In this document: positions 13,128-22,109 of the stretch, in pieces
Position numbering within the stretch: position 1 is the stretch's first letter
Layout of the letters: every line of letters starts with the position of its first letter
Origin: a virus
Strand: one strand, 5' to 3'
IMG/VR virus record: IMGVR_UViG_3300023481_000012
Coordinates: 1-24,134 of that record
Length of the DNA stretch: 24,134 bases
The notes under the pieces: model-generated
Told to the model about the DNA's origin: nothing
Databases searched by the model: none
What the model saw: only the letters and a program-made list of their open reading frames with translations
Translations under genes and position numbers: made by a program

Positions 13128-13519
13128 GTTTTAACAAAGACATAGAAGCATTTAAAAATAAAGCTGAAAAGGCTGCTTCCGCTATTGTTAGAGGTTCATT
13201 TTTAGCTATTGTAGGTAAAATTATAGTTAGAACTCCAGTAGACACAGGTAGGTTGCGAGGTAATTGGATAACTACAGTTAATAATCCATCTACTAGACAA
13301 TTAAGTGATAAAGATAAGTCAGGTCGTAAAGCTGTAGGCTTTGCAAAGGAAACGTCAAAAGCATTTAAGTTAGGCGAGTCCTTATTTATGGTTAATAATT
13401 TGCCTTATGTTGGGCCAATTGAAAACGGTAGTAGTCAGCAAGCACCATCCGGTATGGTAAAGGTTAGTATTTTAGGTCTTCAAGGCGTGGTTAGTGCGTT
13501 AGCTAGGAAAAATAGATAA
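13124..13519 (+). CDS. HK97 gp10-like neck / tail-connector protein
   Basis: About 131 aa from ATG 13124, which overlaps the previous stop (ATGA). IIVRTPVDTGRLRGNWI is the family signature, followed by the later LPYVGPIENGSSQQAPSGMV, as in HK97 gp10 and related neck proteins. An in-frame GTG at 13109 would add 5 residues, but the ATG with 4-nt overlap is preferred. It joins the closed head to the tail terminator. Confidence 0.8.
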   Translation: MSFNKDIEAFKNKAEKAASAIVRGSFLAIVGKIIVRTPVDTGRLRGNWITTVNNPSTRQLSDKDKSGRKAVGFAKETSKAFKLGESLFMVNNLPYVGPIENGSSQQAPSGMVKVSILGLQGVVSALARKNR

Positions 13520-13938
13520 TGTCTGTTTTCTTGGACATAAGCGCAGCTTTAGACGGCCAACTAAATACAATGGTAGGCATACCACCGGTTGCATGGGAAA
13601 ACAGGCCTTATGACCCAATTAACGGTACTTTATACGTTAGACCTACTTTATTAAGTGGTGATGTAACGCAAGCAACATTAGGGGCATCAGGAACAGATAG
13701 TAATATTGGGATATATCAAATAGATGTATTTTCTGAAAACGGCAAGGGTAAAAATGAAGCTGTAGCAATGGCCGATACAATTGCTGATAGATTTAAGCGC
13801 GGTACAAATTTAACTTACAATGGCCGCGTAGTAAGAATAAGAGATGTAAGCAGACAAACAGGAATTAATAACACAGATGGCTGGTATCAAATACCGGTTG
13901 AAATTTCATTCATAGCATACACAAGCGCGAGGATATAA
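13519..13938 (+). CDS. Tail terminator protein
   Basis: A 139-aa protein with the pattern of tail terminators (lambda gpU / DUF4128 type): MSVFLDISAALDGQL at the start, VAWENRPYDPINGTLYVRPTLL, GIYQIDVFSENGKGKNEAVAMADTIADRFK and a final beta segment (WYQIPVEISFIAY). It caps the tube when the tape measure length is reached. It overlaps the gp10-like stop by 1 nt and is followed after 2 nt by the tube gene. Confidence 0.8.
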   Translation: MSVFLDISAALDGQLNTMVGIPPVAWENRPYDPINGTLYVRPTLLSGDVTQATLGASGTDSNIGIYQIDVFSENGKGKNEAVAMADTIADRFKRGTNLTYNGRVVRIRDVSRQTGINNTDGWYQIPVEISFIAYTSARI

Positions 13939-13940
13939 TT

Positions 13941-15101
13941 ATGGCTGCTACAGGAACAGGATCACAACACTCAGCGGCTTTAGTGTCTGAGTCAACTTAC
14001 GGAACAACACCAACAAGTCCGACATTTATCGATATACGACATACGGATGCGAGTATAGGTTTAAGTCGTACTAGTCTTGAATCTGCCGAACTTAGGACTG
14101 ATAGACAAATTGCACATTTCCGATTAGGTAATAAGTCAGTAGCTGGTGGCATTCCATTTGAATTATCTTATGGATCGCATGATTCATTATTTGAAGCTGC
14201 TATGGCCGGTACATTTTCCGGATCTTTGAGTATTACAGCAACTACATTAAGCGTTGCTGCTGGTGATAACTCATACAATGACTCAGGCACAGCATTACCA
14301 TTATTTACAGTAGGTGATAAAGTCATTACTACAGGGTTCGGAACAGGTGCTAATAATGCTACATCAACAGTAGTTACATCTACCACATCAAAATTAGTGG
14401 TAAGTGGCACTACATTGGTGACAGAGGCAGCCGGCGCAACAGCAACTATTCAGGCTGATGGTGATAAGGTAAAAGTTGGCACTACTCGACGTAGCTTTAC
14501 GATAGAACGTAAGTTTGCTGATTTAACAATACCAGAATGGCATCGATATACTGGTTGTGAAATAGACGGTTTTAGCCTTTCAGTTGCTCCAGATGCATTG
14601 GTTACTGGTACTTTTAATGTAATCGCTCAAGACCTATCAATTGGTACAGCTATATTGTCAGGTGCTACCTATGGAACCGCTACAACAACAGAACCTTTTG
14701 ATTCATTTAACGGAACTATTACAGAGGGTGGTGGTGCAATTGCTATTGTAACAGCAGTAGACCTTACTCTTGAGAATGGTTTAAATCCTTTATTCACTAT
14801 TGGAAGTTCAACAACTTCACGCCCTAGTATAGGTAAAAGCCGTGTAACTGGTAGTTTAACTACTTACTTCCAAAGTAAAGCATTAATGGATAAGTTTATT
14901 AATGAGACAGCATCAAGTTTAGTCTTTACCTTGACTGACCCAGCAGGTAATTCTAACACTTATACAATACCAAATATTAAATATACTGGCGGTCAACCTG
15001 ATACATCGGGCGAAGGTGAAATTACTATTAGTTTCCCATTCCAAGCCTTATATGACTCAACAGAGTTATCTAATTTAACAATCGAACGTAATCCAATTTA
15101 G
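13941..15101 (+). CDS. Major tail tube protein
   Basis: A 386-aa, Thr/Ser/Gly-rich beta protein directly before the chaperone genes. GSQHSAALVSESTYGTTPTSPTFIDIRHTD (residues 7-36) and GIPFELSYGSHDSLFEAAM (70-88) fit siphophage tube proteins; GEITISFPFQALYD at the end fits the family. A Thr/Gly-rich stretch (about 100-175) looks like an inserted surface domain. The tube protein stacks as rings around the tape measure. It starts 2 nt after the previous stop; TAG ends it. Confidence 0.85.
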   Translation: MAATGTGSQHSAALVSESTYGTTPTSPTFIDIRHTDASIGLSRTSLESAELRTDRQIAHFRLGNKSVAGGIPFELSYGSHDSLFEAAMAGTFSGSLSITATTLSVAAGDNSYNDSGTALPLFTVGDKVITTGFGTGANNATSTVVTSTTSKLVVSGTTLVTEAAGATATIQADGDKVKVGTTRRSFTIERKFADLTIPEWHRYTGCEIDGFSLSVAPDALVTGTFNVIAQDLSIGTAILSGATYGTATTTEPFDSFNGTITEGGGAIAIVTAVDLTLENGLNPLFTIGSSTTSRPSIGKSRVTGSLTTYFQSKALMDKFINETASSLVFTLTDPAGNSNTYTIPNIKYTGGQPDTSGEGEITISFPFQALYDSTELSNLTIERNPI

Positions 15102-15110
15102 AGGTATTTT

Positions 15111-15464
15111 ATGGAAATTGATCAACTCGCTACGGCCGGGGATCACGATAAAGGCGCAGACATGCAGGTACTTGACCAATACGGAGAAAAGCTAGATTGT
15201 TTTATAACGTTAGCTGGTATTGACTCAAAACTGTATCGCACTATTTATAAAGATGCTCAAAGGAAGTTTCTAAAGGGGGAGAATTACGATGATGATGCTG
15301 AGATACTTGCAAAAATAACGTTAGGTTGGAAAGGCTTTAAAGATAAAGGTAAAGCCCTTAAATTCAGTAAAGTACGTATCAAGCAATTATATATTGCAGC
15401 TCCCTATATTATGGATCAAGCAGATAGATTTATTATAGAGCGTAAAAATTTTACCAAGGGTTAG
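15111..15464 (+). CDS. Tail assembly chaperone, short form (G-like)
   Basis: A 117-aa protein with GAEMQVLD-like start (GADMQVLDQYGEKLDCFITLAGIDSKLYR) and a helical rest, in the place of lambda gpG. It binds the tape measure and helps the tube polymerise around it. ATG 15111 follows SD GAGG (15101-15104). The last codons hold a slippery heptamer A-AAT-TTT, and most ribosomes should stop at TAG 15462-15464, while a fraction shift -1 into the next frame. Confidence 0.85.
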   Translation: MEIDQLATAGDHDKGADMQVLDQYGEKLDCFITLAGIDSKLYRTIYKDAQRKFLKGENYDDDAEILAKITLGWKGFKDKGKALKFSKVRIKQLYIAAPYIMDQADRFIIERKNFTKG

Positions 15465-15793
15465 AAACGGAATTACTAACCTATGCTAAATGGATGTTTT
15501 ACGCATACGGATATGACAAAGATGAGAAAGGCGTTAGTAGTAAAGTAAGTAGGATAGCAGGGTGGGAGCAAGTACAAAAATCAGGGATAACCCCTAAAGG
15601 ATTACAGGATAAACCGGATTTAGATGATAACCTGACTTATTTATGGAATGACTATTGTGATATAAGAAAAGGTTGTGAAAATATAAGTTACTTAGAATTA
15701 CAGGCTTATCAGAATGTATCAGGAAATAACTTAACACCGTGGGAAGTTAGTATGATGTTAGAACTTGACTTAATAAGGCGACAAAATGGCTGA
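15111..15793 (+). CDS. Tail assembly chaperone, frameshift fusion (GT-like)
   Basis: By a -1 shift at 15446-15452 the ribosome passes from codon 114 of the G-like protein into the frame that reads YQGLETELLTYAKWMFYAYGYDKDEKG and on to TGA 15791-15793, about 227 aa in all. The T part alone, whose first in-frame ATG is 15494, has no usable SD and would lose the part that fuses directly to G. The T domain recruits tube protein to the chaperone-coated tape. It overlaps the tape measure start by 8 nt. Confidence 0.85.
15446..15481 (+). promoter_or_regulatory. -1 programmed frameshift site with stimulatory stem-loop
   Basis: The heptamer A AAT TTT (15446-15452) fits X XXY YYZ in the zero frame, allowing both tRNAs to re-pair after a -1 slip. 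After a 6-nt spacer, GGTTAG (15459-15464) pairs with CTAACC (15476-15481) around 11 nt; a G-T pair (15458 with 15482) may extend it. The stem contains the zero-frame stop TAG. Confidence 0.85.
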
Positions 15794-17792
15794 GGAAATA
15801 GCCCGATTAGGTATTGAAGTTACTAGCGACGATGTGTTGAGAGCTATTAGACGGTTAGATAAATTAGAGAATCAGTCTAAAAAGAACGTCAAACGGAATA
15901 AGAAATTGAGGGCATCCTTTAAGAAATTGGGCGCTGTTATAGCCGCTATTGGTATTGTAAAGTTAACAAAAAGCCTAGTTGGTCAAATAAATACCTACTC
16001 AAACCTATCAAATAGATTAAAACTAGTTACCAAAGACGCTAAAAACTTAGTTGATGTACAGGGTTTACTATTTGATTTAGCTCAAGAAACTAGAGTACCT
16101 TTAGAGGGTACGGTAGATTTATATACTCGCTTAGCAAGATCCACTAAACAATTAAACCTTAATCAAAACGATTTAGCGTCAATTACTGAGACGGTTAATA
16201 AAACCCTTATAATATCTGGTGCATCCGCTGCTGAAGCTGGAGGCGCATTACTTCAATTAGGTCAAGGTTTAGCCGCGAACGCTTTAAGAGGACAAGAACT
16301 TAACTCAATTTTAGAACAAACCCCGCGATTAGCTCAAGCGATAGCAGAAGGTATGGGTGTCCAAGTTGGTGAACTTAAAAAACTAGGTGAGCAAGGGTTA
16401 ATAACATCAGAAGTCGTTGTTAAAGCATTACAAAATCAAGCCCAAACAGTATCAGAAGAATTTGGGCGAATGGATAAAACCATAGGACAAGCCTTTACAC
16501 AGATTGAAAACACATTTTTGAAAACGTTCGGATCTGTTAAAGGTGGTGGACTTATTCAATCATTGGATGAGTTTAGAGCGATAATATCAGATCCTAATGT
16601 ATCAAGCGGGTTAACTAGATTAGCTCAAGGGTTAATTGATGTAACGTCAATATTAGTTAAGGCCATAGCAAAATTGGGTATCTTTAGTAAGATGACTGAA
16701 GATTTACTTATAAACGGCATACCTGACTCAACTAAGGCTGCGTTATTGCTTATCCCCGGGGGTTCAGCAATAGTCACGTTACTGGGATTAACTAAGCTTG
16801 ATGAGGTTCAATCTGCTTTTGATTTAATTAATACTAGAATATCTGATACAGCCCAAAAGATAATAGAACAAGAAAATATAATAAATTCCACAAGAGGAGC
16901 ATCAATAGAGCGAATAAAAGAAGCTGAAAAGCAATTAAGATTACTAAATATACAACAAGAGAAAAACTTATTGCTTAAACAGGCTTTAACTCCAACAGCA
17001 TCTAGCGTTGGATCTGCGGTAGGTAGTTTATTGCCTATATTCGACCCAACGGCTAAAAAGGGCGGCGGCAGAGGAAGTCCGATTGCAGATGTTGGTGGTC
17101 AAAAAGGAGATGCTGAATCAGAAACAGCTTTAGAAAAGCTTAGATTAAGGTATGCAACAGAGTTACAATTACTTGATGAAAAAGAACAAAGTGAAATAGA
17201 TTTATTAAATGAGAGGTTAGCTCAAAAAAGATTATCATTAGGTGAGCATGAGCAATTAACCACTGATATTACTAAAGACTTCGCAGATAAACGTCAAAAA
17301 ATATCTGACGCTGAATCAGACCAAAGAAAAGCTAAGTTAGAAGGTTTTTTTAATGGCGCTGTAGCAATAATGAATTCAGGATCTAAGGAATTATTCGAGA
17401 TAGGGAAAGTAGCTGCATTGGCTACCGGTGCCTTATCATTATCAGAGTCAATAAGCACGTCTTATGCTGCTGGCTCTAAATTAGGTGGCCCATTATTAGG
17501 GGCTGCTTTTGCTGCTACGGCCGGTATTGCTCAAGCAGCAAATCTAGCTAAAATAGCAGGCACTAGCTTTGGCTCTAAGAGTTCAGCTCCTAGCTCAACA
17601 TCAACATCTGTTCCTAGTGCGCCAATAGCGCAGCAACCACCTCAATTACCTGTCGACCAAATACAAACTAGAAAAATAAATGTAGTTGTTGAAGGTAACG
17701 ACCCACACTCTGACAGTATAAGAAAATTAATAATGGACATACAGGAAACAGGAAAAGATATGGGATCAGATTTCGAGCTAGTATTATCATGA
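15786..17792 (+). CDS. Tail tape measure protein
   Basis: A 668-aa protein with the classical tape measure domain: after a basic N-terminus and a hydrophobic helix (about 49-61) come TYSNLSNRLKLVTKDAKNLVDVQ (about 70-92), VPLEGTVDLYTRLARSTKQL and LQLGQGLAANALRGQELNSILEQTPRLAQAIAEGMGV. Coiled-coil segments (about 345-400 and 445-515) and an Ala-rich stretch with weakly hydrophobic helices (about 545-605) follow. At about 1.5 Å per residue this would fix a tail near 100 nm. It overlaps the GT frame by 8 nt and the next gene by 4 nt. Confidence 0.9.
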   Translation: MAEEIARLGIEVTSDDVLRAIRRLDKLENQSKKNVKRNKKLRASFKKLGAVIAAIGIVKLTKSLVGQINTYSNLSNRLKLVTKDAKNLVDVQGLLFDLAQETRVPLEGTVDLYTRLARSTKQLNLNQNDLASITETVNKTLIISGASAAEAGGALLQLGQGLAANALRGQELNSILEQTPRLAQAIAEGMGVQVGELKKLGEQGLITSEVVVKALQNQAQTVSEEFGRMDKTIGQAFTQIENTFLKTFGSVKGGGLIQSLDEFRAIISDPNVSSGLTRLAQGLIDVTSILVKAIAKLGIFSKMTEDLLINGIPDSTKAALLLIPGGSAIVTLLGLTKLDEVQSAFDLINTRISDTAQKIIEQENIINSTRGASIERIKEAEKQLRLLNIQQEKNLLLKQALTPTASSVGSAVGSLLPIFDPTAKKGGGRGSPIADVGGQKGDAESETALEKLRLRYATELQLLDEKEQSEIDLLNERLAQKRLSLGEHEQLTTDITKDFADKRQKISDAESDQRKAKLEGFFNGAVAIMNSGSKELFEIGKVAALATGALSLSESISTSYAAGSKLGGPLLGAAFAATAGIAQAANLAKIAGTSFGSKSSAPSSTSTSVPSAPIAQQPPQLPVDQIQTRKINVVVEGNDPHSDSIRKLIMDIQETGKDMGSDFELVLS

Positions 17793-18583
17793 CTTTTATT
17801 GTAACAGCAGAAAGACCTGGAGTAGGAAGAATAGGGTACAAAAACATATTTAACAATGTTGGGGCTACCGTAACAGCATCAAGCGAGGCTACAGGATTTG
17901 CAAAAGAGAATGCTTATGACTATTTTGGTTACGATTGGTGGAAACCAACTACTACAGGAGTATCATGGTTAAGAGCTTCTTTTGCTAGCGCTACTAATGC
18001 AAATTATATGGCTATATGGGGCCATGATTTAGGAACTCAAGGTTCTAATGTAAAACCTCAATATTCTACTAGTGGGGGGGCTATATGGGTTGACGCTGCA
18101 AGTGTAAATTCACCATCTAATAATAATGTTTTATTTTTCTCGTGGGATACTAAGACGGCGGCAGATTGGAGAATATTAGTTACCAACCCAACAACTATAG
18201 CATCAATTGCTGGAGTCCAAATTGGAGAAGCTTTAATAATGGATCATAATATGGAAATAGGATATGCGCCTGAGTCACTAGCCCCTGTTATTGAATCTAA
18301 AACAGCTCAGTCAGAAAGTGGTGCATTTATAGGTGGTTCTCAACTACATAAAGGAATAAAAGGAAGCATTAACTTAACTAATATAGACCCAGTATGGGTT
18401 CGTTCTGAATGGCAGCCCTTTATTAATCATGCACAAACACCTAAACCTTTTGTATGGGTATGGGATAGCGTAACCCATCCAACCGAGATTGTTTTAGGAT
18501 GGGTATCAGGACAAATACAAGCACCTAGATATAGCTCAAGCCTTTACATGGATATCAGTCTAAATTTTGAAGGTACATTGTGA
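17789..18583 (+). CDS. Minor tail / tail-tip protein with discoidin-like domain
   Basis: A 264-aa, aromatic-rich beta protein between tape measure and tail hub, the place of the distal tail protein. The N-terminal half (ATVTASSEATGFAKENAYDYFGYDWWKPTT, then WLRASFASATNANYMAIWGHDL) resembles galactose-binding discoidin-type sandwiches. The C-terminal half (SQLHKGIKGSINLTNIDPVWV and the WVWDSVTHPTEIVLGWV run) may join the tail ring. The role is by position; sugar binding is inferred from the fold. Overlap with both neighbours is 4 nt. Confidence 0.6.
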   Translation: MTFIVTAERPGVGRIGYKNIFNNVGATVTASSEATGFAKENAYDYFGYDWWKPTTTGVSWLRASFASATNANYMAIWGHDLGTQGSNVKPQYSTSGGAIWVDAASVNSPSNNNVLFFSWDTKTAADWRILVTNPTTIASIAGVQIGEALIMDHNMEIGYAPESLAPVIESKTAQSESGAFIGGSQLHKGIKGSINLTNIDPVWVRSEWQPFINHAQTPKPFVWVWDSVTHPTEIVLGWVSGQIQAPRYSSSLYMDISLNFEGTL

Positions 18584-20328
18584 CTTACAATTCTGAAAAA
18601 GTTAAAATAGGTCGTAAACCATTAACAGTTATTGGGATAGTGGCTGATTACTGTTCTTTAACTTATGGTGTATCTCCTTGTACAGCATCAATACCGACAA
18701 CTGGATCTCAGAAATGTTTTAATACTCGTATTAGTTGCCAAGATACACCTAATTACGCAAAAACAACCAAAGAGTATAATTTTTGCCAACCTAGAAGCAA
18801 TCTACCGGCTGGTGTTAATATGATACCTGTTATTATAGGTGATATTAAAAAGTCCCCCACATCGGTCACTGGTGGATCTGGATTAGGTAATAGAGCAGTA
18901 GTTCGAGTTAAAATAAAAGATTTCCCTCATCACGATAGGGATGTTGACCCTTACGTTTCTGAGCGAACGTATACACCAGAAGAACAAGGTACTTATTGGG
19001 GCAAATGGATTAAACGAAACCCATACTATGAGGGTAGAACCTTAAAAGTTTATTATGGGTATATTGGCGATACATTCTCATTAGCGACTGATTTTGAGGT
19101 TCAAGAGTTCGATATAGTTGATATTAAAGGCCCAGATAATGGCCAAATAGAAATAACAGCCAAAGATGTACTAGTTAGAACATATACAAGAAAATCAACC
19201 TATCCAATGTTAAGTACTGGTGAATTAGTGGCAGCAATAACAGATGTTGCCACATCAGCCACATTAACACCTACTGGAATAGGTAATACCGAGTACCCGA
19301 TAAGCGGCACTATCTCGATCGGTAAGGAAGCTATGAGCTTCACCCGATCGGGGGACGTGTTGACTTTAACGCGCGCGCAATGGGGGACAACCGCAAAGTC
19401 TCACGCTATTAATGATGTTGTACAAATAAGTCCTACATGGGATGGAACGACTAATATAATAGACTTCTTAAATGAACTTTTAGTCACCGGGGCTGGATTA
19501 CCAGCTTCTTACATCCCTACTACTGATTGGGTAATAGAAAGAGATTTGTGGTTAACTAATGCCAATGTTACCGGTATTTTAATGAAGCCTGAAAGCATTG
19601 AAAAAGTTATAGCTGAGGTATCAGAATGTTTTAATTTTGATATATGGTGGGATCCTATAGTGCAAGAGGTTAAAATCAAGGCGTTAAGCCCCGAGCCATC
19701 CGGGGCTACCATAAATACATTATCAGAAACCAGTAATATTAAAAAAAATACCTTAAAAATAGAACGTAAATCGGGTAAGCGCTATACTGAGATAAGAGTT
19801 GCTTATAACAAGTTAGATTATTCAGAGAAAAATTCACCTGAACAGTTTTCTAGTTGGCAAGTAGCAACTGACGTTAGTAGGTCTGGGGCCGATAGATATA
19901 ATGGAAATTCTATAAAATCATTAATGTGTAGATGGTTTACGGGTTCATCTCAAGCATTACAATTAGCTGGTAGACGATTAGCTAGATTTTCAGATACGCC
20001 AGAAATAGTCACTTTTAAGTTAGATCAAAAAGACCATAGTAAAATAGTTATAGCTGGCCGTATAAAACTAAACTCATGGCAATTTCCTGATTTATATGGG
20101 GCCAATGAGGATAGAAGCTTTCAGGTATTAGAGATAAAAGAGTTAGATAATGATGAATTTCAAGTTAAGGTTTTAACTAGCTCATTTGAAGGGCGTTATT
20201 TTTTTATTGCCCCTAATGGTACGCCTGATTATGGGTCAGCAACAGAAAGTCAAAAAGAAAAATATGGATTTATATCATTAAATACTGGATTAATGGGTGA
20301 TGGCTCGGCAGGATACAAAATAATATGA
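18580..20328 (+). CDS. Tail hub / tail-associated protein
   Basis: A 582-aa protein in the place of the central tail hub. The N-terminal region has several cysteines (CSLTYGVSPC, CFNTRISCQD, FCQPRS) that may bind metal. The motif GKEAMSFTRSGDVLTLTRAQWGTTAKSH (about 248-275) is a recurring module of phage tip proteins; the segment of about 300-480 (LPASYIPTTDWVIERDLWLTNANVTGILMKPESIEKVIAEV) resembles hub ring domains. The stretch 19321-19380 is richer in GC than its surroundings. It overlaps its neighbours by 4 nt. Which hub ring it forms is not certain. Confidence 0.65.
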   Translation: MTYNSEKVKIGRKPLTVIGIVADYCSLTYGVSPCTASIPTTGSQKCFNTRISCQDTPNYAKTTKEYNFCQPRSNLPAGVNMIPVIIGDIKKSPTSVTGGSGLGNRAVVRVKIKDFPHHDRDVDPYVSERTYTPEEQGTYWGKWIKRNPYYEGRTLKVYYGYIGDTFSLATDFEVQEFDIVDIKGPDNGQIEITAKDVLVRTYTRKSTYPMLSTGELVAAITDVATSATLTPTGIGNTEYPISGTISIGKEAMSFTRSGDVLTLTRAQWGTTAKSHAINDVVQISPTWDGTTNIIDFLNELLVTGAGLPASYIPTTDWVIERDLWLTNANVTGILMKPESIEKVIAEVSECFNFDIWWDPIVQEVKIKALSPEPSGATINTLSETSNIKKNTLKIERKSGKRYTEIRVAYNKLDYSEKNSPEQFSSWQVATDVSRSGADRYNGNSIKSLMCRWFTGSSQALQLAGRRLARFSDTPEIVTFKLDQKDHSKIVIAGRIKLNSWQFPDLYGANEDRSFQVLEIKELDNDEFQVKVLTSSFEGRYFFIAPNGTPDYGSATESQKEKYGFISLNTGLMGDGSAGYKII

Positions 20329-20540
20329 ATATAGAATTAAATGACAATATATTGGTGCAATGCCCTGAGATTAACTTTAATTTAAGAAAAGCTAGTAAGT
20401 GTTTATTATGCACACATTATATTGGTCTTGAAAAGGCTACTGTGGGCGGAATAGATGTAGATGCTAACCAAGCAGATGATTTTCAAGTTATATGCGGTAG
20501 GCCAATAACTCGAAAATTAACAAAGATATACGAGGGATAA
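20325..20540 (+). CDS. Small cysteine-containing tail-region protein (71 aa)
   Basis: A 71-aa product with four cysteines, CP (13-14), CLLC (27-30) and ICGRP (Cys57), a pattern that could coordinate zinc or an Fe-S cluster. It overlaps the hub gene by 4 nt and is followed after 1 nt by the fibre gene. Small cysteine proteins in this place occur in other tail operons, sometimes as assembly factors. No family is recognised. Confidence 0.55.
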   Translation: MNIELNDNILVQCPEINFNLRKASKCLLCTHYIGLEKATVGGIDVDANQADDFQVICGRPITRKLTKIYEG

Positions 20541-20541
20541 A

Positions 20542-21180
20542 ATGACTGTTCATGTAGATTTAGCAGATTCAGAGATAGATCCAGAATCACCCGGTAATAC
20601 CTCTATTTTTACTAAACTTAGAGATAATCCTATTGCAACTTATGAAGGGAACAATCCTACCAAGATAGTAGATGGGGCATTATCTGAGCCGGGGCAATTA
20701 AAATTAATCGAAACTCAAACAGCTTCTGCATCAGCAAGTATTGTTTTCAGCACTGGTATCGCTGCCACAGAAGCTGTTCATATAATGAAATTCTCTCATA
20801 TAGTAGCCGGCGCAACTGGTACTGATTTAATAGTGGCGTTTTCAACAGATGGAGGATCTACTTATGTAACATCAACTGATCACCAATGGACGTTAGGGGC
20901 TTCAACAGGATCCAACCAAACCACTATGGTTGCTATACCATCAATAAACTCAAATGCAGCGGCAGGCGCGTCGGGGTCTATAGAATTTCACGATTTAAAC
21001 AGCTCTAAATGGGTTCTCATGACTCATGCATTATCGATATATGACGGTGTATCGGCTTTTACTTCTGTTCATGGGTCGGCAGCTTTATCAATATCAACAG
21101 CAATTAATGCTATAAAATTTACTGCATCGGCTGGAAGTATAGCTCAAGGTGAATTTTCACTATATAAGGTAATAAATTAA
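20542..21180 (+). CDS. Tail fibre / tip protein with beta-sandwich domain
   Basis: A 212-aa protein, rich in Ser, Ala and Thr, without charged helices, as in trimeric fibre or receptor-binding modules. FSTDGGSTYVTSTDHQWTLGAS and GSIEFHDLNSSKWVLMTHALS suggest a jelly-roll-like beta sandwich; GSIAQGEFSLYKVIN closes the domain, as often at the end of small fibre proteins. SD GAGGG lies 5-9 nt before ATG. Its stop overlaps the next ATG by 1 nt. A receptor-binding role is plausible but not shown. Confidence 0.6.
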   Translation: MTVHVDLADSEIDPESPGNTSIFTKLRDNPIATYEGNNPTKIVDGALSEPGQLKLIETQTASASASIVFSTGIAATEAVHIMKFSHIVAGATGTDLIVAFSTDGGSTYVTSTDHQWTLGASTGSNQTTMVAIPSINSNAAAGASGSIEFHDLNSSKWVLMTHALSIYDGVSAFTSVHGSAALSISTAINAIKFTASAGSIAQGEFSLYKVIN

Positions 21181-22109
21181 TGGAGCGTTATAACGGAGTA
21201 GTACAAGACAGCAGCGGTAATATCATAACAACAGCGACTATTACTGTTTACCTATCAAGTAATGGTGCGGTAGCATCTATATTCCTAGATGATGAAACAA
21301 CAGCTATAAATAATCCTTTCACAATAGCCGATACTAATTATGATTTAGACGGTTCTTTTTGGTTTAAGGCTGCTAACTCGTTATATGATGTAAAGGTTGT
21401 AAGTGGAGCTGATACGTCATGGGTTTATGATAAAAACCTATCTGATAATAATGATCAAACCATATTCGGCGCTAATATAGGAGTAGGGACAACAACACCG
21501 AATTCTATTTCTGGGTTTGATAGGTTGCTTGAGGTATCAGGACTATCAGCGGCTTTAAGTCTTGAAGATACTACAAATGGTAGACAGTGGGAGTTAGGGG
21601 CTACAGGTGGGTTTTTAAAATTTAACGACAATAGTACTGAGATAGCTACATTAGGGTCAGGACTTAAGGTTGGTGCTCCTATAGGCGGCGATAAAGGCCC
21701 CGGCAGTATAAATGCAACAGCTGTATATGATGATAACGTGCTACTAACTTGTTATGTGTTTGATCAAGCGGTTGATGGGGAAATAAAAAATAATAAATGG
21801 GACTCGAAAGTACCTAATACAAAAATAAAAAAAGACAATGCCAAGTATGAAGAAAAAGAACGAACTCATGAACCTATGAGAATGTTTAAAAAAAGATTGA
21901 CGACTAAATACAATCCACTTGATATTGATAAATATTCTACTCACTGGAAAGATAAAAAACATCTAACGTCAATGCCAAATGAAGATAAGTATGATCCAGA
22001 AAATGGGGCTATGGCTACAGGTAAATGGATACAAAGGTTAATAGAAACTGTTGAAATACAAGCGGTTCACATAGATAATCTTAACGAAAGGCTAAAAAAA
22101 TTAGAATGA
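21180..22109 (+). CDS. Tail fibre protein with C-terminal chaperone-like helix
   Basis: A 309-aa protein. The N-terminal domain (VVQDSSGNIITTATITVYLSSNG, residues about 7-29) is the usual attachment module of phage fibres. A repeat-like centre with NIGVGTTTPNSISGFD and RQWELGATGGFLKFND (about 98-150) is common in shafts preceding receptor tips. The last 100 residues are charged (WDSKVPNTKIKKD, then LTSMPNEDKYDPENGAMATGKWIQRLIETVEIQAVHIDNLNERLKKLE), ending in a helix that should trimerise. It may be the host-range determinant. It overlaps the lysozyme gene by 4 nt. Confidence 0.7.
   Translation: MERYNGVVQDSSGNIITTATITVYLSSNGAVASIFLDDETTAINNPFTIADTNYDLDGSFWFKAANSLYDVKVVSGADTSWVYDKNLSDNNDQTIFGANIGVGTTTPNSISGFDRLLEVSGLSAALSLEDTTNGRQWELGATGGFLKFNDNSTEIATLGSGLKVGAPIGGDKGPGSINATAVYDDNVLLTCYVFDQAVDGEIKNNKWDSKVPNTKIKKDNAKYEEKERTHEPMRMFKKRLTTKYNPLDIDKYSTHWKDKKHLTSMPNEDKYDPENGAMATGKWIQRLIETVEIQAVHIDNLNERLKKLE

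Noticed and set aside
15494-15793. Independent T gene starting at ATG 15494
   Set aside because: No SD, and the frame is open upstream to the slip site with family-like residues (GLETELLTYAKW), so the frameshift product is the better model.
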